Shown: positions 37,193 through 46,266, numbered from the stretch's first letter. The stretch is 64,000 nt of DNA from an uncultured Marvinbryantia sp. (GCA_934408725.1 CAKRVB010000005.1:54132-118131); one strand, 5' to 3'. The notes: a model not told the origin generated them from the sequence alone. Program-made: numbers and translations.

Positions 37193-37687
37193 TCATTCAT
37201 TTATCATTTGTTCCAGATGAGATACCTTTCTTTGTTTTTTCATTCTCTCTAACAATTTTTCTCTATACGGTATGATTTCAGCAATTTCTAAAGGTGACTT
37301 CCCCCAGGCATTTTTATGATCAATAACAACATTATTCTTCGCAAACCAAATTTCATATAGCGGTTCTAACTCTTCATCTGTATATTTCAAATTAATTATA
37401 TACTGTAACGGAACCAGTCTTTTTTTATCTATTTGATTAATATTTGCTCCACCATCAATTAATCTTTTGCATAATTCTATGGTCTGTTTAAGATTATGGT
37501 TTGTTCTTGATAATAATACATGTAATACATTTTCATTTTCCTCGTTCAATCCACTAACATCGATTCCTTTATCAAGTAAAAAAGAACTTATTGAATAGCG
37601 ACTGTCTGCATCATTATTTGCCAATGAATAAAATAATAATGATTTTCCATTATATAATTTTCTTTCATCTCCCACCTTATAATTCAA
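37193..37687 (-). CDS. Ankyrin-repeat protein, start unclear
   Basis: Contains degenerate ankyrin repeats (FLLDKGIDVSGLNEENENVLHVLLS, LIDGGANINQIDKKRLVPLQYII, NAWGKSPLEIAEI). Such small ankyrin proteins occur as immunity proteins beside polymorphic toxins. The first allowed start is TTG 37685-37687 without a good ribosome site; the frame is open back to 37750 (GYDLIAYIKKYND...), and an ATG sits in another frame just there, so the N-terminus is probably broken by an indel. Confidence 0.6.
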   Translation of the reverse strand: MNYKVGDERKLYNGKSLLFYSLANNDADSRYSISSFLLDKGIDVSGLNEENENVLHVLLSRTNHNLKQTIELCKRLIDGGANINQIDKKRLVPLQYIINLKYTDEELEPLYEIWFAKNNVVIDHKNAWGKSPLEIAEIIPYREKLLERMKKQRKVSHLEQMINE

Positions 37688-37807
37688 TGTAAAATCATTA
37701 TACTTTTTTATGTATGCAATTAAATCATATCCATATCTAACCTCACAAATTTATTCTATCCATTTTACCATATTCTTCTTTTATCATCCACGCATAAATA
37801 TAACAAA

Positions 37808-37845
37808 CCCGGTCATTTCACATAAATCGATGTGCAATGACCGAG
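37808..37845. terminator. Hairpin after the upstream ankyrin gene / nuclease copy A
   Basis: CGGTCATT (37810-37817) and AATGACCG (37836-37843) with outer AAC/GTT. The flanking 40 bases from TTATCATCCACGCATAAATA also occur at 40458-40500, so hairpin and flank belong to the duplicated unit. Confidence 0.5.
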
Positions 37846-37900
37846 TTAAGAACTTACATATAGTTATAATAATTTTTTATCTCCGCTTCACCATACGGGT

Positions 37901-38797
37901 TTAGCTTTCTTTCAATATTTTTCGTGCAGTTGCCTCATCTACGTCTAACTTTCTGCATAAAAATTCTATAACCGCATCTTCTTCCAGATGAAATTCCCTG
38001 CTCATCTGGAGTATTGTTTCCTCCCGCCCCTTTTGTAGTCCGGCTTCTTGTCCAGCCTGCCAGCCTCCTTCGTATTCTGCTTCCCGAAGTTTTCTTTCTT
38101 CCTCTTCTTTGTTATATTCAAATATACTCACTGCTTCAACCTCTGCCCGATTCCGGCGAAGGAATTCTTCCAGTATTCCTTCGTCTATACATTCCTTTAC
38201 CGCACGATGTACTGCCTCATCAAGACCCATCCTTGCTGTATACTTTCTCACTCTTGCTACATATTCAGCATATTCTTTTAATGTCTGACACTGCTCCAGC
38301 AGCTTCCTGTTATGGCCTTTATTGATATTCAATGTCTGTACTTTTAATTCCAGATCCGGCTCACCGGTCAGATTCTCAAAGGCGGATGACAGATATTCTA
38401 TCCGGCTGTCCTCCATCTCTTTCGAACCGTTATAAAAAACCAGGAACTTCGGTGCCGGGATCTTCTGCTGCACGGATGAATACAGTGACCTTCGATCTAC
38501 CAGCTTCTGATATTCATGGGCTATGTAGAACAGATCTCTCAAAGCCATGTTTGCATTGTAGGTAGACTGGTGTTCATACAGACACAGGTTCGTGTCTATG
38601 ATAAATGCCAGATCATTCTTCATCCCCATATAAACGGCATTCTCCAAAGTCACAATCTTCAAATCCTCCGGGTCCGTATAAGCCGTTCCATTCATTGCGT
38701 TATAAAGTGTCAGCAGATTCTCTTTTTCAGAGAATAACATGCGAAATACCGTATCCTTGTATTTCCGGTTTGCAGTTGTTCGTTTTCTTTTTGCCAT
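37901..38797 (-). CDS. PD-(D/E)XK nuclease-family (Rpn-like) protein, copy A
   Basis: A 298-residue protein from the ATG at 38797 (AGGAGGGCAGCTT upstream). The N-terminal 200 residues show the Rpn/PD-(D/E)XK transposase-nuclease core: YKDTVFRMLFSEKENLL, the acidic residue in MKNDLAFIIDTNLCLYEHQS with its E-x-Q, and FYNGSKEMEDS. The C-terminal 90 residues are charged (EEEERKLREAEYEGGWQAGQEAGLQKGREE). Relatives act in recombination or phage defence. From 37944 to 38979 the DNA is identical by eye to copy B 2,827 bp away. Confidence 0.8.
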   Translation of the reverse strand: MAKRKRTTANRKYKDTVFRMLFSEKENLLTLYNAMNGTAYTDPEDLKIVTLENAVYMGMKNDLAFIIDTNLCLYEHQSTYNANMALRDLFYIAHEYQKLVDRRSLYSSVQQKIPAPKFLVFYNGSKEMEDSRIEYLSSAFENLTGEPDLELKVQTLNINKGHNRKLLEQCQTLKEYAEYVARVRKYTARMGLDEAVHRAVKECIDEGILEEFLRRNRAEVEAVSIFEYNKEEEERKLREAEYEGGWQAGQEAGLQKGREETILQMSREFHLEEDAVIEFLCRKLDVDEATARKILKES

Positions 38798-39091
38798 AAG
38801 CTGCCCTCCTGTTTTGAAGCAGGAGACAGCTATAACGCATTTGTAACACATTTCCTATCTCCTGCTTTTCCATTACCTGATTGATAGAACGAAAAGCATA
38901 AGATCTTTGAAATGATGTTAAGAATTCAGACAGCGTATTGCGCCATAAACTGAAAAATATGCTTTTGTGATTCTTAGTGATCATTTTTATTTCGTTTTTT
39001 CAAGTATCTTTTTATTTTTATATATGCAACTTTTTGTATTTATACATATGATAATCTGCCTTAATTTTCTTATGTTCCATGAATCACATGA

Positions 39092-39218
39092 TTTCTGACC
39101 AAAATGGAATGGCGTAATATCATTAAACTCCATTTCATTCAATTCATTTATAGAAAGATCTTTCTCAGGTTAAATGTCTTTCCCTTTTAATAGACATAAA
39201 CTTTTACATCATGTCTTC
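39092..39218 (-). pseudogene. Remnant of a SUKH (SMI1/KNR4) immunity gene
   Basis: This stretch matches both ends of the intact SUKH gene at 41915-42454 (last ~15 codons and first ~20 codons) but lacks the 405 bp between. The junction at ATTTCA (39132-39137) corresponds to two ATTTCA copies at 41964 and 42369 in the intact gene, so the deletion ran between short direct repeats. One base is also missing near the end. The rest of 38798-39253 is the duplicated nuclease leader. Confidence 0.7.
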
Positions 39219-39253
39219 TTTCTGTGATATTATCCATATCCTCTCATTTCCCC

Positions 39254-39619
39254 TTACCATATATCAATTCTGGGAACAATACACTCAACATACATTCCAT
39301 TTTCAATATCTACCGGAATTTTTTCCTGATCAATATGAATGTCAAATCCATATACACTTATGATCCCTTTTTCTATATTCTTCATTACTCCCACCAATTT
39401 ATATTTAAATATTCCATCCATTTCTTTTATACAATTTTCTTTCTTCTGATGAAATACTATGTCTTCAACATCTAAACTTTCTAATGGCTCAAACAATATA
39501 TCCCCTACGCTATATCTACAAGGAAATGAAAAACATTGCAGGATCTCCATGTTATCAGAAATTTTTAAAATTGCCTCCCGATTTTCTTCATCCATCCATT
39601 TTATTTCTTGTATATGCAC
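39254..39619 (-). CDS. Small acidic protein of the immunity island, unknown
   Basis: 121 residues starting at GTG 39617-39619 with GGGGGAG seven bases upstream. Beta-rich pattern (YSVGDILFEPLESLDVEDIVF, MYVECIVPRIDIW), acidic, no signal. Length, charge and neighbours fit an immunity protein, but I recognise no named family. Confidence 0.6.
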   Translation of the reverse strand: MHIQEIKWMDEENREAILKISDNMEILQCFSFPCRYSVGDILFEPLESLDVEDIVFHQKKENCIKEMDGIFKYKLVGVMKNIEKGIISVYGFDIHIDQEKIPVDIENGMYVECIVPRIDIW

Positions 39620-39695
39620 GGTTTGTCTCCCCCTGTCTTGATCAGGCTGTGCTCCTCACTATATAATTCTCACACCCTCTTTTTCAGAAATATCA

Positions 39696-40109
39696 TTACA
39701 TTGATTTTATTCTTAAATCTGTATTTAATTCCATAGCTTTATCAAGCGCATTAAAAAGCAATATTATAAAATCTTTACCTTCATTTGTTATAAAATAATT
39801 GGACAAATCTGTAATCTCACTACTAATATTCTTTCCCCACGGCGGTTGTTTTGACGGATCATCTAAATCCCACACTATTTCATCCGGCGAAAATTGTTTT
39901 AATTCTTTTTTTATGATTTTCAGTTCTTCCAATGCTTTTGCTATACTTGCATTGTCTATTTTACCTTGATATAATTGAGTCATAATTGTTGGGAATCTAT
40001 TCCCCCAGATTCTATTCTCCAGATTGCTTGCTATTGTGGAGAAAAAGGCATATAGAAAATCTCCACTTCCAATTTGATACCAATAATACTCTACCTTAAA
40101 TCCAACCAC
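39696..40109 (-). CDS. Immunity 70-like (Imm70) protein
   Basis: 137 residues starting at GTG (40107-40109) with GGGGG upstream. MVGFKVEYYWYQIGSGDFLYAFFSTIASNLE-type start, WGNRFPTIMTQLYQG, and the ELKQFSPDEIVWDLDDPSKQPPWG motif fit the Imm70 family as I know it. Imm70 proteins neutralise secreted polymorphic toxins. No toxin is next to it. Confidence 0.65.
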   Translation of the reverse strand: MVGFKVEYYWYQIGSGDFLYAFFSTIASNLENRIWGNRFPTIMTQLYQGKIDNASIAKALEELKIIKKELKQFSPDEIVWDLDDPSKQPPWGKNISSEITDLSNYFITNEGKDFIILLFNALDKAMELNTDLRIKSM

Positions 40110-40146
40110 TCAGTTTTCCCCCAGTTCAGTTCCTTATAAAAATCCA

Positions 40147-40428
40147 TTAGAATAAGATCTCTATTATTTTCTTTGCCACAAATATACATGTCCCTACATT
40201 TTCTTTATATACATCATTTCCAAATGATGTAACAAATATTTCGTTTATCTTATCTGCCAATTGTTCTTCCATAAAATTAGGCATTGACTCAATGTATTCC
40301 TCTATTTTTCTTATTTCTTCCACATATTCATCCTTCGGTGCTATAGGAAATAAACCTATAGGATCCCATTCATTTATAATTTGCTGCAGACATGATACCT
40401 CATATTTCTTTCTCTTTTTCCCTGACAT
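40147..40428 (-). CDS. DUF1871-like protein
   Basis: 93 residues. After a basic start it reads QQIINEWDPIGLFPIAPKDEY and ends in VTSFGNDVYKENVGTCIFVAKKI-like sequence, the pattern of the DUF1871/YugE family (NxWDPIxLFxPxDEY). Biochemical function unknown; such genes often appear in immunity clusters. 37 bases upstream of the Imm70-like gene on the same strand, so likely co-transcribed. Confidence 0.65.
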   Translation of the reverse strand: MSGKKRKKYEVSCLQQIINEWDPIGLFPIAPKDEYVEEIRKIEEYIESMPNFMEEQLADKINEIFVTSFGNDVYKENVGTCIFVAKKIIEILF

Positions 40429-40485
40429 TTTTCCTGTTTCCTCGTCTTCTTGAAATCATTTTATCATCCACGCATAAATATAACA

Positions 40486-40531
40486 AGCCTGGTCGTTTCA
40501 CAAAACTATGTAAAATGGCCGGGCTGTTTTT
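40486..40531 (+). terminator. Terminator-like hairpin of the duplicated unit, copy B
   Basis: AGCCTGGTCGTTT (40486-40498) pairs with AAATGGCCGGGCT (40513-40525) with three G-T pairs, then TTTTT. Equivalent to the hairpin at 37808-37845. The remainder of the 40429-40727 gap holds the palindromic repeat and the integrase-like scar. Confidence 0.55.
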
Positions 40532-40550
40532 GTAGTTATGATCATGAAAT

Positions 40551-40583
40551 TTCGTATCTGTCCAGTACCCTCACAGATACGAA
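40551..40583 (-). repeat. Second copy of the 33-nt palindromic dispersed repeat
   Basis: TTCGTATCTGT and ACAGATACGAA form an 11-bp stem around CCAGTACCCTC. It is the reverse complement of the pyrG-leader element at 19171-19203 with three differences, two of them a compensating outer pair. Confidence 0.75.
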
Positions 40584-40599
40584 TCCAAAATTCAATAAA

Positions 40600-40695
40600 A
40601 TCGTCTCTGGCAATACATTTTTGGCATACATGTCTGAGGATTTTAGCGTTTCATGCCCAAACACCTTGCGGGACAGTCGTTTCTGAAGCATTACA
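40600..40695 (-). pseudogene. Possible scar of a tyrosine recombinase C-terminus
   Basis: The minus strand here reads LQKRLSRKVFGHETLKSSD followed by MYAKNVLP, reminiscent of the integrase box II (LGHxxIKTTxxYAxV with the catalytic tyrosine). It lies in about 145 bases present in nuclease copy B but absent from copy A. Only a short fragment, so low confidence. Confidence 0.3.
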
Positions 40696-40727
40696 ATTTT
40701 TCTTTATCTCTACTTCACCATATGGAC

Positions 40728-41624
40728 TTAGCTTTCTTTTAACATTTTTCGTGCAGTTGCCTCATCTATATCTAACTTTCTGCATAAAAATTCTATAACC
40801 GCATCTTCTTCCAGATGAAATTCCCTGCTCATCTGGAGTATTGTTTCCTCCCGCCCCTTTTGTAGTCCGGCTTCTTGTCCAGCCTGCCAGCCTCCTTCGT
40901 ATTCTGCTTCCCGAAGTTTTCTTTCTTCCTCTTCTTTGTTATATTCAAATATACTCACTGCTTCAACCTCTGCCCGATTCCGGCGAAGGAATTCTTCCAG
41001 TATTCCTTCGTCTATACATTCCTTTACCGCACGATGTACTGCCTCATCAAGACCCATCCTTGCTGTATACTTTCTCACTCTTGCTACATATTCAGCATAT
41101 TCTTTTAATGTCTGACACTGCTCCAGCAGCTTCCTGTTATGGCCTTTATTGATATTCAATGTCTGTACTTTTAATTCCAGATCCGGCTCACCGGTCAGAT
41201 TCTCAAAGGCGGATGACAGATATTCTATCCGGCTGTCCTCCATCTCTTTCGAACCGTTATAAAAAACCAGGAACTTCGGTGCCGGGATCTTCTGCTGCAC
41301 GGATGAATACAGTGACCTTCGATCTACCAGCTTCTGATATTCATGGGCTATGTAGAACAGATCTCTCAAAGCCATGTTTGCATTGTAGGTAGACTGGTGT
41401 TCATACAGACACAGGTTCGTGTCTATGATAAATGCCAGATCATTCTTCATCCCCATATAAACGGCATTCTCCAAAGTCACAATCTTCAAATCCTCCGGGT
41501 CCGTATAAGCCGTTCCATTCATTGCGTTATAAAGTGTCAGCAGATTCTCTTTTTCAGAGAATAACATGCGAAATACCGTATCCTTGTATTTCCGGTTTGC
41601 AGTTGTTCGTTTTCTTTTTGCCAT
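40728..41624 (-). CDS. PD-(D/E)XK nuclease-family (Rpn-like) protein, copy B
   Basis: 298 residues, same start context and protein as copy A apart from two substitutions at the very C-terminus (DIDEATARKMLKES against DVDEATARKILKES). The leader holds the same AGCAGGAGA/TCTCCTGCT hairpin (41645-41693) before the AGGAGGG ribosome site. It is followed upstream by an intact SUKH gene, whereas copy A has only the decayed one, so the duplicated unit was SUKH plus nuclease. Confidence 0.8.
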   Translation of the reverse strand: MAKRKRTTANRKYKDTVFRMLFSEKENLLTLYNAMNGTAYTDPEDLKIVTLENAVYMGMKNDLAFIIDTNLCLYEHQSTYNANMALRDLFYIAHEYQKLVDRRSLYSSVQQKIPAPKFLVFYNGSKEMEDSRIEYLSSAFENLTGEPDLELKVQTLNINKGHNRKLLEQCQTLKEYAEYVARVRKYTARMGLDEAVHRAVKECIDEGILEEFLRRNRAEVEAVSIFEYNKEEEERKLREAEYEGGWQAGQEAGLQKGREETILQMSREFHLEEDAVIEFLCRKLDIDEATARKMLKES

Positions 41625-41914
41625 AAGCTGCCCTCCTGTTTTGAAGCAGGAGACAGCTATAACGCATTTGTAACACATTTCCTATCTCCTGCTTTTCCAT
41701 TACCTGATTGATAGAACGAAAAGCATAAGATCTTTGAAATGATGTTAAGAATTCAGACAGCGTATTGCGCCATAAACTGAAAAATATGCTTTTGTGATTC
41801 TTAGTGTATCATTTTTATTTCGTTTTTTCAAGCATCTTTTTATTTTTGTATATGCAACTTTTTATTTTTATACAAGTTGATAATCTGCCTTGATTTTCTT
41901 ATGTGTTTCATGAA

Positions 41915-42454
41915 TCACATAATTTCTGACCAAAATGGAATGGGTGTAATATCATCAAACTCCATTTCAGCTTGATTTTTAGTGCCAAATTCTATATCAA
42001 AATAATCTTCCAAATTCTTCCCATAATATATAATATCAACACCATGTATCGAAATGATTGGCGGATCTTTTTTCATTTCCAGCATTGGCATATAACGATG
42101 ACTAAAAACAGGCAGTAATGCTGGCGCTGTTTCAAGCCGCCTTCTAACTTCTCCAGCCACGCTTTCTTTATTATTCCATTCATCATAACAATATACTTCT
42201 CCAGCCATATTATATACGTCCAATAATGGTTCTTTTATGACCCTCTTTATAAAGTTCACATTATCATTGCTCGTATCTCGCCAATTATAAAATTCTCTTG
42301 AAACAGGCAGAGCCTCCATCAAAAAATTTCTCAAGCTGTCAGGAAACTTTATCCGGTACACTTTCTCTATTTCATTCAATTCATTTATGGAAAGACCTTT
42401 GTCAAATTTGACGCCTTTCTCTTTTAATATGCATAAACTTTTTTCATACGCCAC
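41915..42454 (-). CDS. SMI1/KNR4 (SUKH) family immunity-type protein
   Basis: 179 residues, GTG start at 42452-42454. SUKH signature: LSINELNEIEKVYRIKFPDSLRNFLMEALPVS (the helix before the conserved W/P), REFYNWRDTSND, PVFSHRYMPM and DIIYYGKNLEDYFDIEF. SUKH proteins are the largest immunity superfamily of bacterial toxin systems. No cognate toxin is visible on either side; it is the intact version of the remnant at 39092-39218. Confidence 0.85.
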   Translation of the reverse strand: MAYEKSLCILKEKGVKFDKGLSINELNEIEKVYRIKFPDSLRNFLMEALPVSREFYNWRDTSNDNVNFIKRVIKEPLLDVYNMAGEVYCYDEWNNKESVAGEVRRRLETAPALLPVFSHRYMPMLEMKKDPPIISIHGVDIIYYGKNLEDYFDIEFGTKNQAEMEFDDITPIPFWSEIM

Positions 42455-42494
42455 TGATTTTTTTCCTGTTCCTTTGCATTCTCTTTTTTGTATT

Positions 42495-42530
42495 CCTTTA
42501 CCGCACGATATACAACGTCAAAATCTGAAA
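42495..42530 (-). pseudogene. Short third remnant of the nuclease gene
   Basis: ATTCCTTTACCGCACGAT and the next bases match the segment of copies A and B that codes for HRAVKEC (here read as YRAVKEYKKE) with one mismatch over about 22 bases. It lies directly upstream of the SUKH start. Confidence 0.4.
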
Positions 42531-42534
42531 AGTG

Positions 42535-42987
42535 TTATAATTTGATAATATCCTGTGCCACTTTATTATTAGCATCTGTTTTCAAGATTTCTTCTGCTAT
42601 ATTCTTTGCTTCCTCATCATTAATTAGCTTTTCTGGTATATTATAAAAAAACAGAAGTCTTTCCAAATTTTTAATATTTCTTTCCATTAATACAAGTTCT
42701 CTGGCATGATATAATGCAACTGAATATGCTCCTTCCATAAAGCTAAATGGATTCAACATTATATCTACTGCAAGTTTTATCCAATTTGCGTTTTCGGTTC
42801 TTCTGATCATATATTGGATAAAACCATAAACGCTTAGATTTTCCGTATCGTATGCCACATTCATCATCAAATCCCTAATCTCTGCCTCTGTCTGATTCCT
42901 ACAAATCTGTTCTATTTCCTGATATTCACCATAAATCAACTTTACTTTTATCTTCTCTATTGTCACTTGTTTACTATCTTTCCTCAA
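42535..42987 (-). CDS. Helical protein of the immunity island, unknown
   Basis: 150 residues, entirely helical pattern (IEQICRNQTEAEIRDLMMNVAYDTENLSVYGFIQYMIRR; ALYHARELVLMERNIKNLERLLFFYNIPEKL), resembling short helical-repeat immunity proteins. Start is TTG 42985-42987 with AAGGAAAT upstream. The 42455-42534 gap to SUKH holds the nuclease remnant. Confidence 0.6.
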   Translation of the reverse strand: MRKDSKQVTIEKIKVKLIYGEYQEIEQICRNQTEAEIRDLMMNVAYDTENLSVYGFIQYMIRRTENANWIKLAVDIMLNPFSFMEGAYSVALYHARELVLMERNIKNLERLLFFYNIPEKLINDEEAKNIAEEILKTDANNKVAQDIIKL

Positions 42988-43082
42988 TGCTATTCTTATT
43001 TCCTTCGATTTTGCACCAACTTGAGCTGTCTTTGTCGTGGGGTAGATTACTCTGCGACTTCTTGTCTTTCCGTGGACAATCT

Positions 43083-43388
43083 GATTTCTCTTTTTTCCTC
43101 TCGGCCACGATTTTTACTTATTTTCCATTTTCCGTGGTTGATCCGGCTTCTTTTCACATCCTCCCAGCCACGATTTTTACTTATTTTCTCTTTTCCGTGG
43201 TTGATCCGGCTTCTTTTCGCATCCTCCCGGCCACGATTTTCACTTATTTTCCATTTTCCGTGGTTGCCCCGGCTTCTTTTCACATCTTCCAGACCACGAT
43301 TTTTACTTATTTTCCCTTTTCCGTGGTTGCCCCGGCTTCTTTTCGCATCCTCCCGGCCACGATTTTCACTTACTTCTTACTTTCCGGG
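43083..43388. repeat. 63-bp tandem repeat, about five copies
   Basis: CCACGATTTT recurs at 43105, 43168, 43231, 43294 and 43357, exactly 63 bases apart; units differ at a few positions only. Each unit contains CCACG and CGTGG arms around an A/T-rich centre. A degenerate half unit precedes the array. Because 63 is a multiple of three, both strands show repetitive frames (KRSRINHGKWKISKNRG on minus), but none has a ribosome site. Not a CRISPR: no variable spacers. Confidence 0.85.
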
Positions 43389-43401
43389 GTCATAACCTGA
43401 G

Positions 43402-43445
43402 AAGGGCGTAAGTTCCTGGCACAAAAGCCGGGAACTTACGCCCTT
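43402..43445. terminator. Strong hairpin at the right edge of the island
   Basis: A 19-base arm (43402-43420) pairs with 43427-43445 with a single mismatch and an ACAAAA loop. No U-run follows on either strand, so it may end the clpB operon only weakly or act as a boundary element. Confidence 0.6.
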
Positions 43446-43486
43446 ATAGTCTCTATTATCCAGAAAGGATACAAATGGTCCAGCAG

Positions 43487-43660
43487 CTACACGAACTGAT
43501 TCCGCTGTACATCGTATTCATAGTCGATGTCTGCCAGCTTCTTTACCAGTTCTTTCTGGTCTACTTCCAGTCCTTCTGCCAGGGCTTCCAGACTTGGATA
43601 GAAGTCTCTCAGCTGTGTATTTACGTAACTTAATAATATCATTGGATCTTTTGGTATCAT
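43487..43660 (-). CDS. DUF4250 family small protein
   Basis: 57 residues: starts [20 protein letters not shown], contains [14 protein letters not shown] and ends [13 protein letters not shown], which fits DUF4250 along its whole length. Its ATG overlaps the clpB stop as ATGA (43657-43660), so it is translated by coupling. Function unknown; common in Lachnospiraceae. Confidence 0.85.
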   Translation of the reverse strand: MIPKDPMILLSYVNTQLRDFYPSLEALAEGLEVDQKELVKKLADIDYEYDVQRNQFV

Positions 43661-46266
43661 GCCTGCTCCTCACCATGTTCGATTCTGGTGGCCAGTGCTC
43701 CATCCTGCGCATCAATCACGATCGTGTCGCCACCTCGTACTTCTCCGGACAGGATCTCTCTGGCTGCCAGTGTCTCTACGTTTTTCTGAAGGAATCTCTT
43801 CAGTGGACGTGCGCCATACATCGGCTCATAACCACCTTCAATGACGAAGTTCTTACCGGCTTCTGTCAGCTTCAGGGAAATCTCCTGCCCGGTCAGTCTC
43901 TCATTGATCTCATCCATCATCAGGTCAATGATATGACCAATGTTATCTTTTGTCAACGGCTTGAACATAATGATCTCATCCAGACGGTTCAGGAATTCTG
44001 GTCTGAAATGTGCACGCAGGTCATTCATCACCATCTTTTCTGCTTCTTCTGAAATCTCACCGTTGTCATTGATACCCTCCAACAGATACTGAGAGCCGAT
44101 ATTGGATGTCATGATCAGAATGGTATTCTTAAAGTCTACCGTACGTCCCTGAGAATCGGTAATACGTCCGTCATCCAGTACCTGAAGCAATACATTAAAG
44201 ACATCCGGATGTGCCTTCTCGATCTCATCAAACAGAACTACGGAATATGGTTTTCTACGAACTGCCTCTGTCAGCTGACCGCCTTCTTCATAGCCTACAT
44301 ATCCTGGAGGAGCTCCAATCAGTCTGGATACGGAATACTTCTCCATGTACTCACTCATGTCGATACGTACCATATTCTGTTCATCATCGAACAGACTCTG
44401 TGCCAGTGCCTTCGCCAGCTCTGTCTTACCAACACCGGTAGGTCCCATGAACAGGAAGGAACCGATTGGCTTTCCAGGATCTTTGATACCGGCCTTAGAT
44501 CTCAGGATCGCATCTGTTACCTTCTGCACACCATCATCCTGACCAACGACTCTCTTGTGCAGTTCTTTATCCAGATTCAGGATCTTGCTTCGTTCACTCT
44601 CAGTCAGCCTGGCTACCGGAATACCAGTCCATCTGGAAATGATCCTGCTGATCTCCTCTTCTGTTACACTTTCATGTACCAGGGAAAGATCTTTATTCTT
44701 TACCTTCTCTTCTTCGATCTTCAACTGCTGCTGCAGCTTCGGCAGTTCTCCATATTGAAGTTCTGCTGCCTTATTCAGATCATAATTTCTCTTTGCCAGC
44801 TCAATGTCTTTATTCATCTGCTCGATCTGCTCACGCAGCTTTGACAGATTCTCTACCGAATTCTTCTCATTGTCCCACTTTGCCTTCATATTGGCAAATT
44901 CAGCCTTCCATTCAGCCAGCTCCTTCTGGAGTACCTCCAGACGGTCAGCACTCAGACGGTCTGTCTCCTTCTTCAGGGCAGCCTCCTCGATCTCCATCTG
45001 CATGATCTTACGGGACAGCTCATCCAGCTCTGTCGGCATGGAATCCAGTTCCGTCTTGATCAGGGCGCAGGCTTCATCCACCAGGTCGATAGCCTTATCT
45101 GGAAGGAAACGATCGGAAATATATCTGTGTGACAGGGTTGCTGCCGCTACCAGTGCACTGTCTGTGATCTTCACGCCATGATATACCTCATAACGATCCT
45201 TCAGTCCACGCAAGATAGAGATGGTATCCTCTACGGTCGGTTCATCTACCATGACCGGCTGGAAACGACGTTCCAGAGCCGGATCCTTCTCGATGTACTT
45301 CCTGTACTCATCCAGTGTGGTAGCACCGATACAATGCAGCTCACCACGAGCCAGCATAGGCTTCAGCATATTGCCCGCATCCATGGCACCATCTGTCTTA
45401 CCTGCACCAACAATCAGATGCAGCTCATCAATAAACAGGATGATCTCACCTTCGCTGTTCTTCACATCCTCCAGGACTGCTTTCAGACGTTCCTCAAACT
45501 CACCGCGGTACTTGGCACCTGCTACCAGTGCTCCCATATCCAGTGAGAAAATCTTCTTATTCTTCAGGCCTTCCGGTACATCTCCACGTACAATACGCTG
45601 TGCCAGTCCTTCTACTACTGCTGTCTTACCAACACCAGGTTCACCGATCAGAACCGGGTTGTTCTTGGTCTTCCTGGAAAGGATCCGAACCACATTACGA
45701 ATCTCGGCATCTCGTCCGATGACCGGATCCATCTTCTGCTGACGTGCCTTCTCCACCAGCTCCTGTCCATATTTGCTTAAGGTATCATAAGTAGCTTCCG
45801 GATTATCCGAAGTCACTCTCTGATTGCCCCTTACGGTAGACAGTGCCTGCAGGAAACGTTCACTGGTAATCCCATATTCACGAAACAGCTCTTTCACTGT
45901 TCTGCTTGGATGATGAATCATGGCAAGGAACAGATGCTCTACTGAGACGTATTCATCTCCCATGTTCTTCGCCTCATCCTCTGCTGTAATCAGCACCTGA
46001 TTCAGATCATTGCCGATGTATGGCTTACCACCGGATACCTTGGTTCTCTTCTCAATGGCAGATTCTACGCTGTTGGCAAAATAATGCGGCTGAATCTCCA
46101 TCTTCTCAATCAGTTTCTTAATCAGGCTGTCTTCCTGATTCAGCAATGCATACAGCAGATGCTCCTGTTCTACTTCCTGGTTGCCGAACTGATATGCAAT
46201 CTTCTCCAGATCATTCACTGCCTGTAAGGACTTCTGTGTAAATTTATTAATATTCATAACTGTCAC
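43657..46266 (-). CDS. clpB: ATP-dependent chaperone ClpB
   Basis: 869-residue AAA+ disaggregase. N-domain repeats (1-150), first ATPase with [13 protein letters not shown], the ClpB-specific middle coiled coil (about 410-530), second ATPase with [15 protein letters not shown] and the arginine-finger region. No ClpP-binding IGF/L loop is evident. GGAGGTGACAG precedes the ATG. Neither a CIRCE element nor a CtsR box is seen upstream, unlike many Firmicute clpB genes. Confidence 0.96.
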   Translation of the reverse strand: MTVMNINKFTQKSLQAVNDLEKIAYQFGNQEVEQEHLLYALLNQEDSLIKKLIEKMEIQPHYFANSVESAIEKRTKVSGGKPYIGNDLNQVLITAEDEAKNMGDEYVSVEHLFLAMIHHPSRTVKELFREYGITSERFLQALSTVRGNQRVTSDNPEATYDTLSKYGQELVEKARQQKMDPVIGRDAEIRNVVRILSRKTKNNPVLIGEPGVGKTAVVEGLAQRIVRGDVPEGLKNKKIFSLDMGALVAGAKYRGEFEERLKAVLEDVKNSEGEIILFIDELHLIVGAGKTDGAMDAGNMLKPMLARGELHCIGATTLDEYRKYIEKDPALERRFQPVMVDEPTVEDTISILRGLKDRYEVYHGVKITDSALVAAATLSHRYISDRFLPDKAIDLVDEACALIKTELDSMPTELDELSRKIMQMEIEEAALKKETDRLSADRLEVLQKELAEWKAEFANMKAKWDNEKNSVENLSKLREQIEQMNKDIELAKRNYDLNKAAELQYGELPKLQQQLKIEEEKVKNKDLSLVHESVTEEEISRIISRWTGIPVARLTESERSKILNLDKELHKRVVGQDDGVQKVTDAILRSKAGIKDPGKPIGSFLFMGPTGVGKTELAKALAQSLFDDEQNMVRIDMSEYMEKYSVSRLIGAPPGYVGYEEGGQLTEAVRRKPYSVVLFDEIEKAHPDVFNVLLQVLDDGRITDSQGRTVDFKNTILIMTSNIGSQYLLEGINDNGEISEEAEKMVMNDLRAHFRPEFLNRLDEIIMFKPLTKDNIGHIIDLMMDEINERLTGQEISLKLTEAGKNFVIEGGYEPMYGARPLKRFLQKNVETLAAREILSGEVRGGDTIVIDAQDGALATRIEHGEEQA

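Noticed and set aside
43047..43283. Lys/Arg-rich repeat protein gene on the minus strand
   Set aside because: Starts at GTG inside a repeat unit, no ribosome site, and equally long frames exist on the other strand.
43083..43388. CRISPR array
   Set aside because: Units are conserved along all 63 bases; there are no variable spacers.
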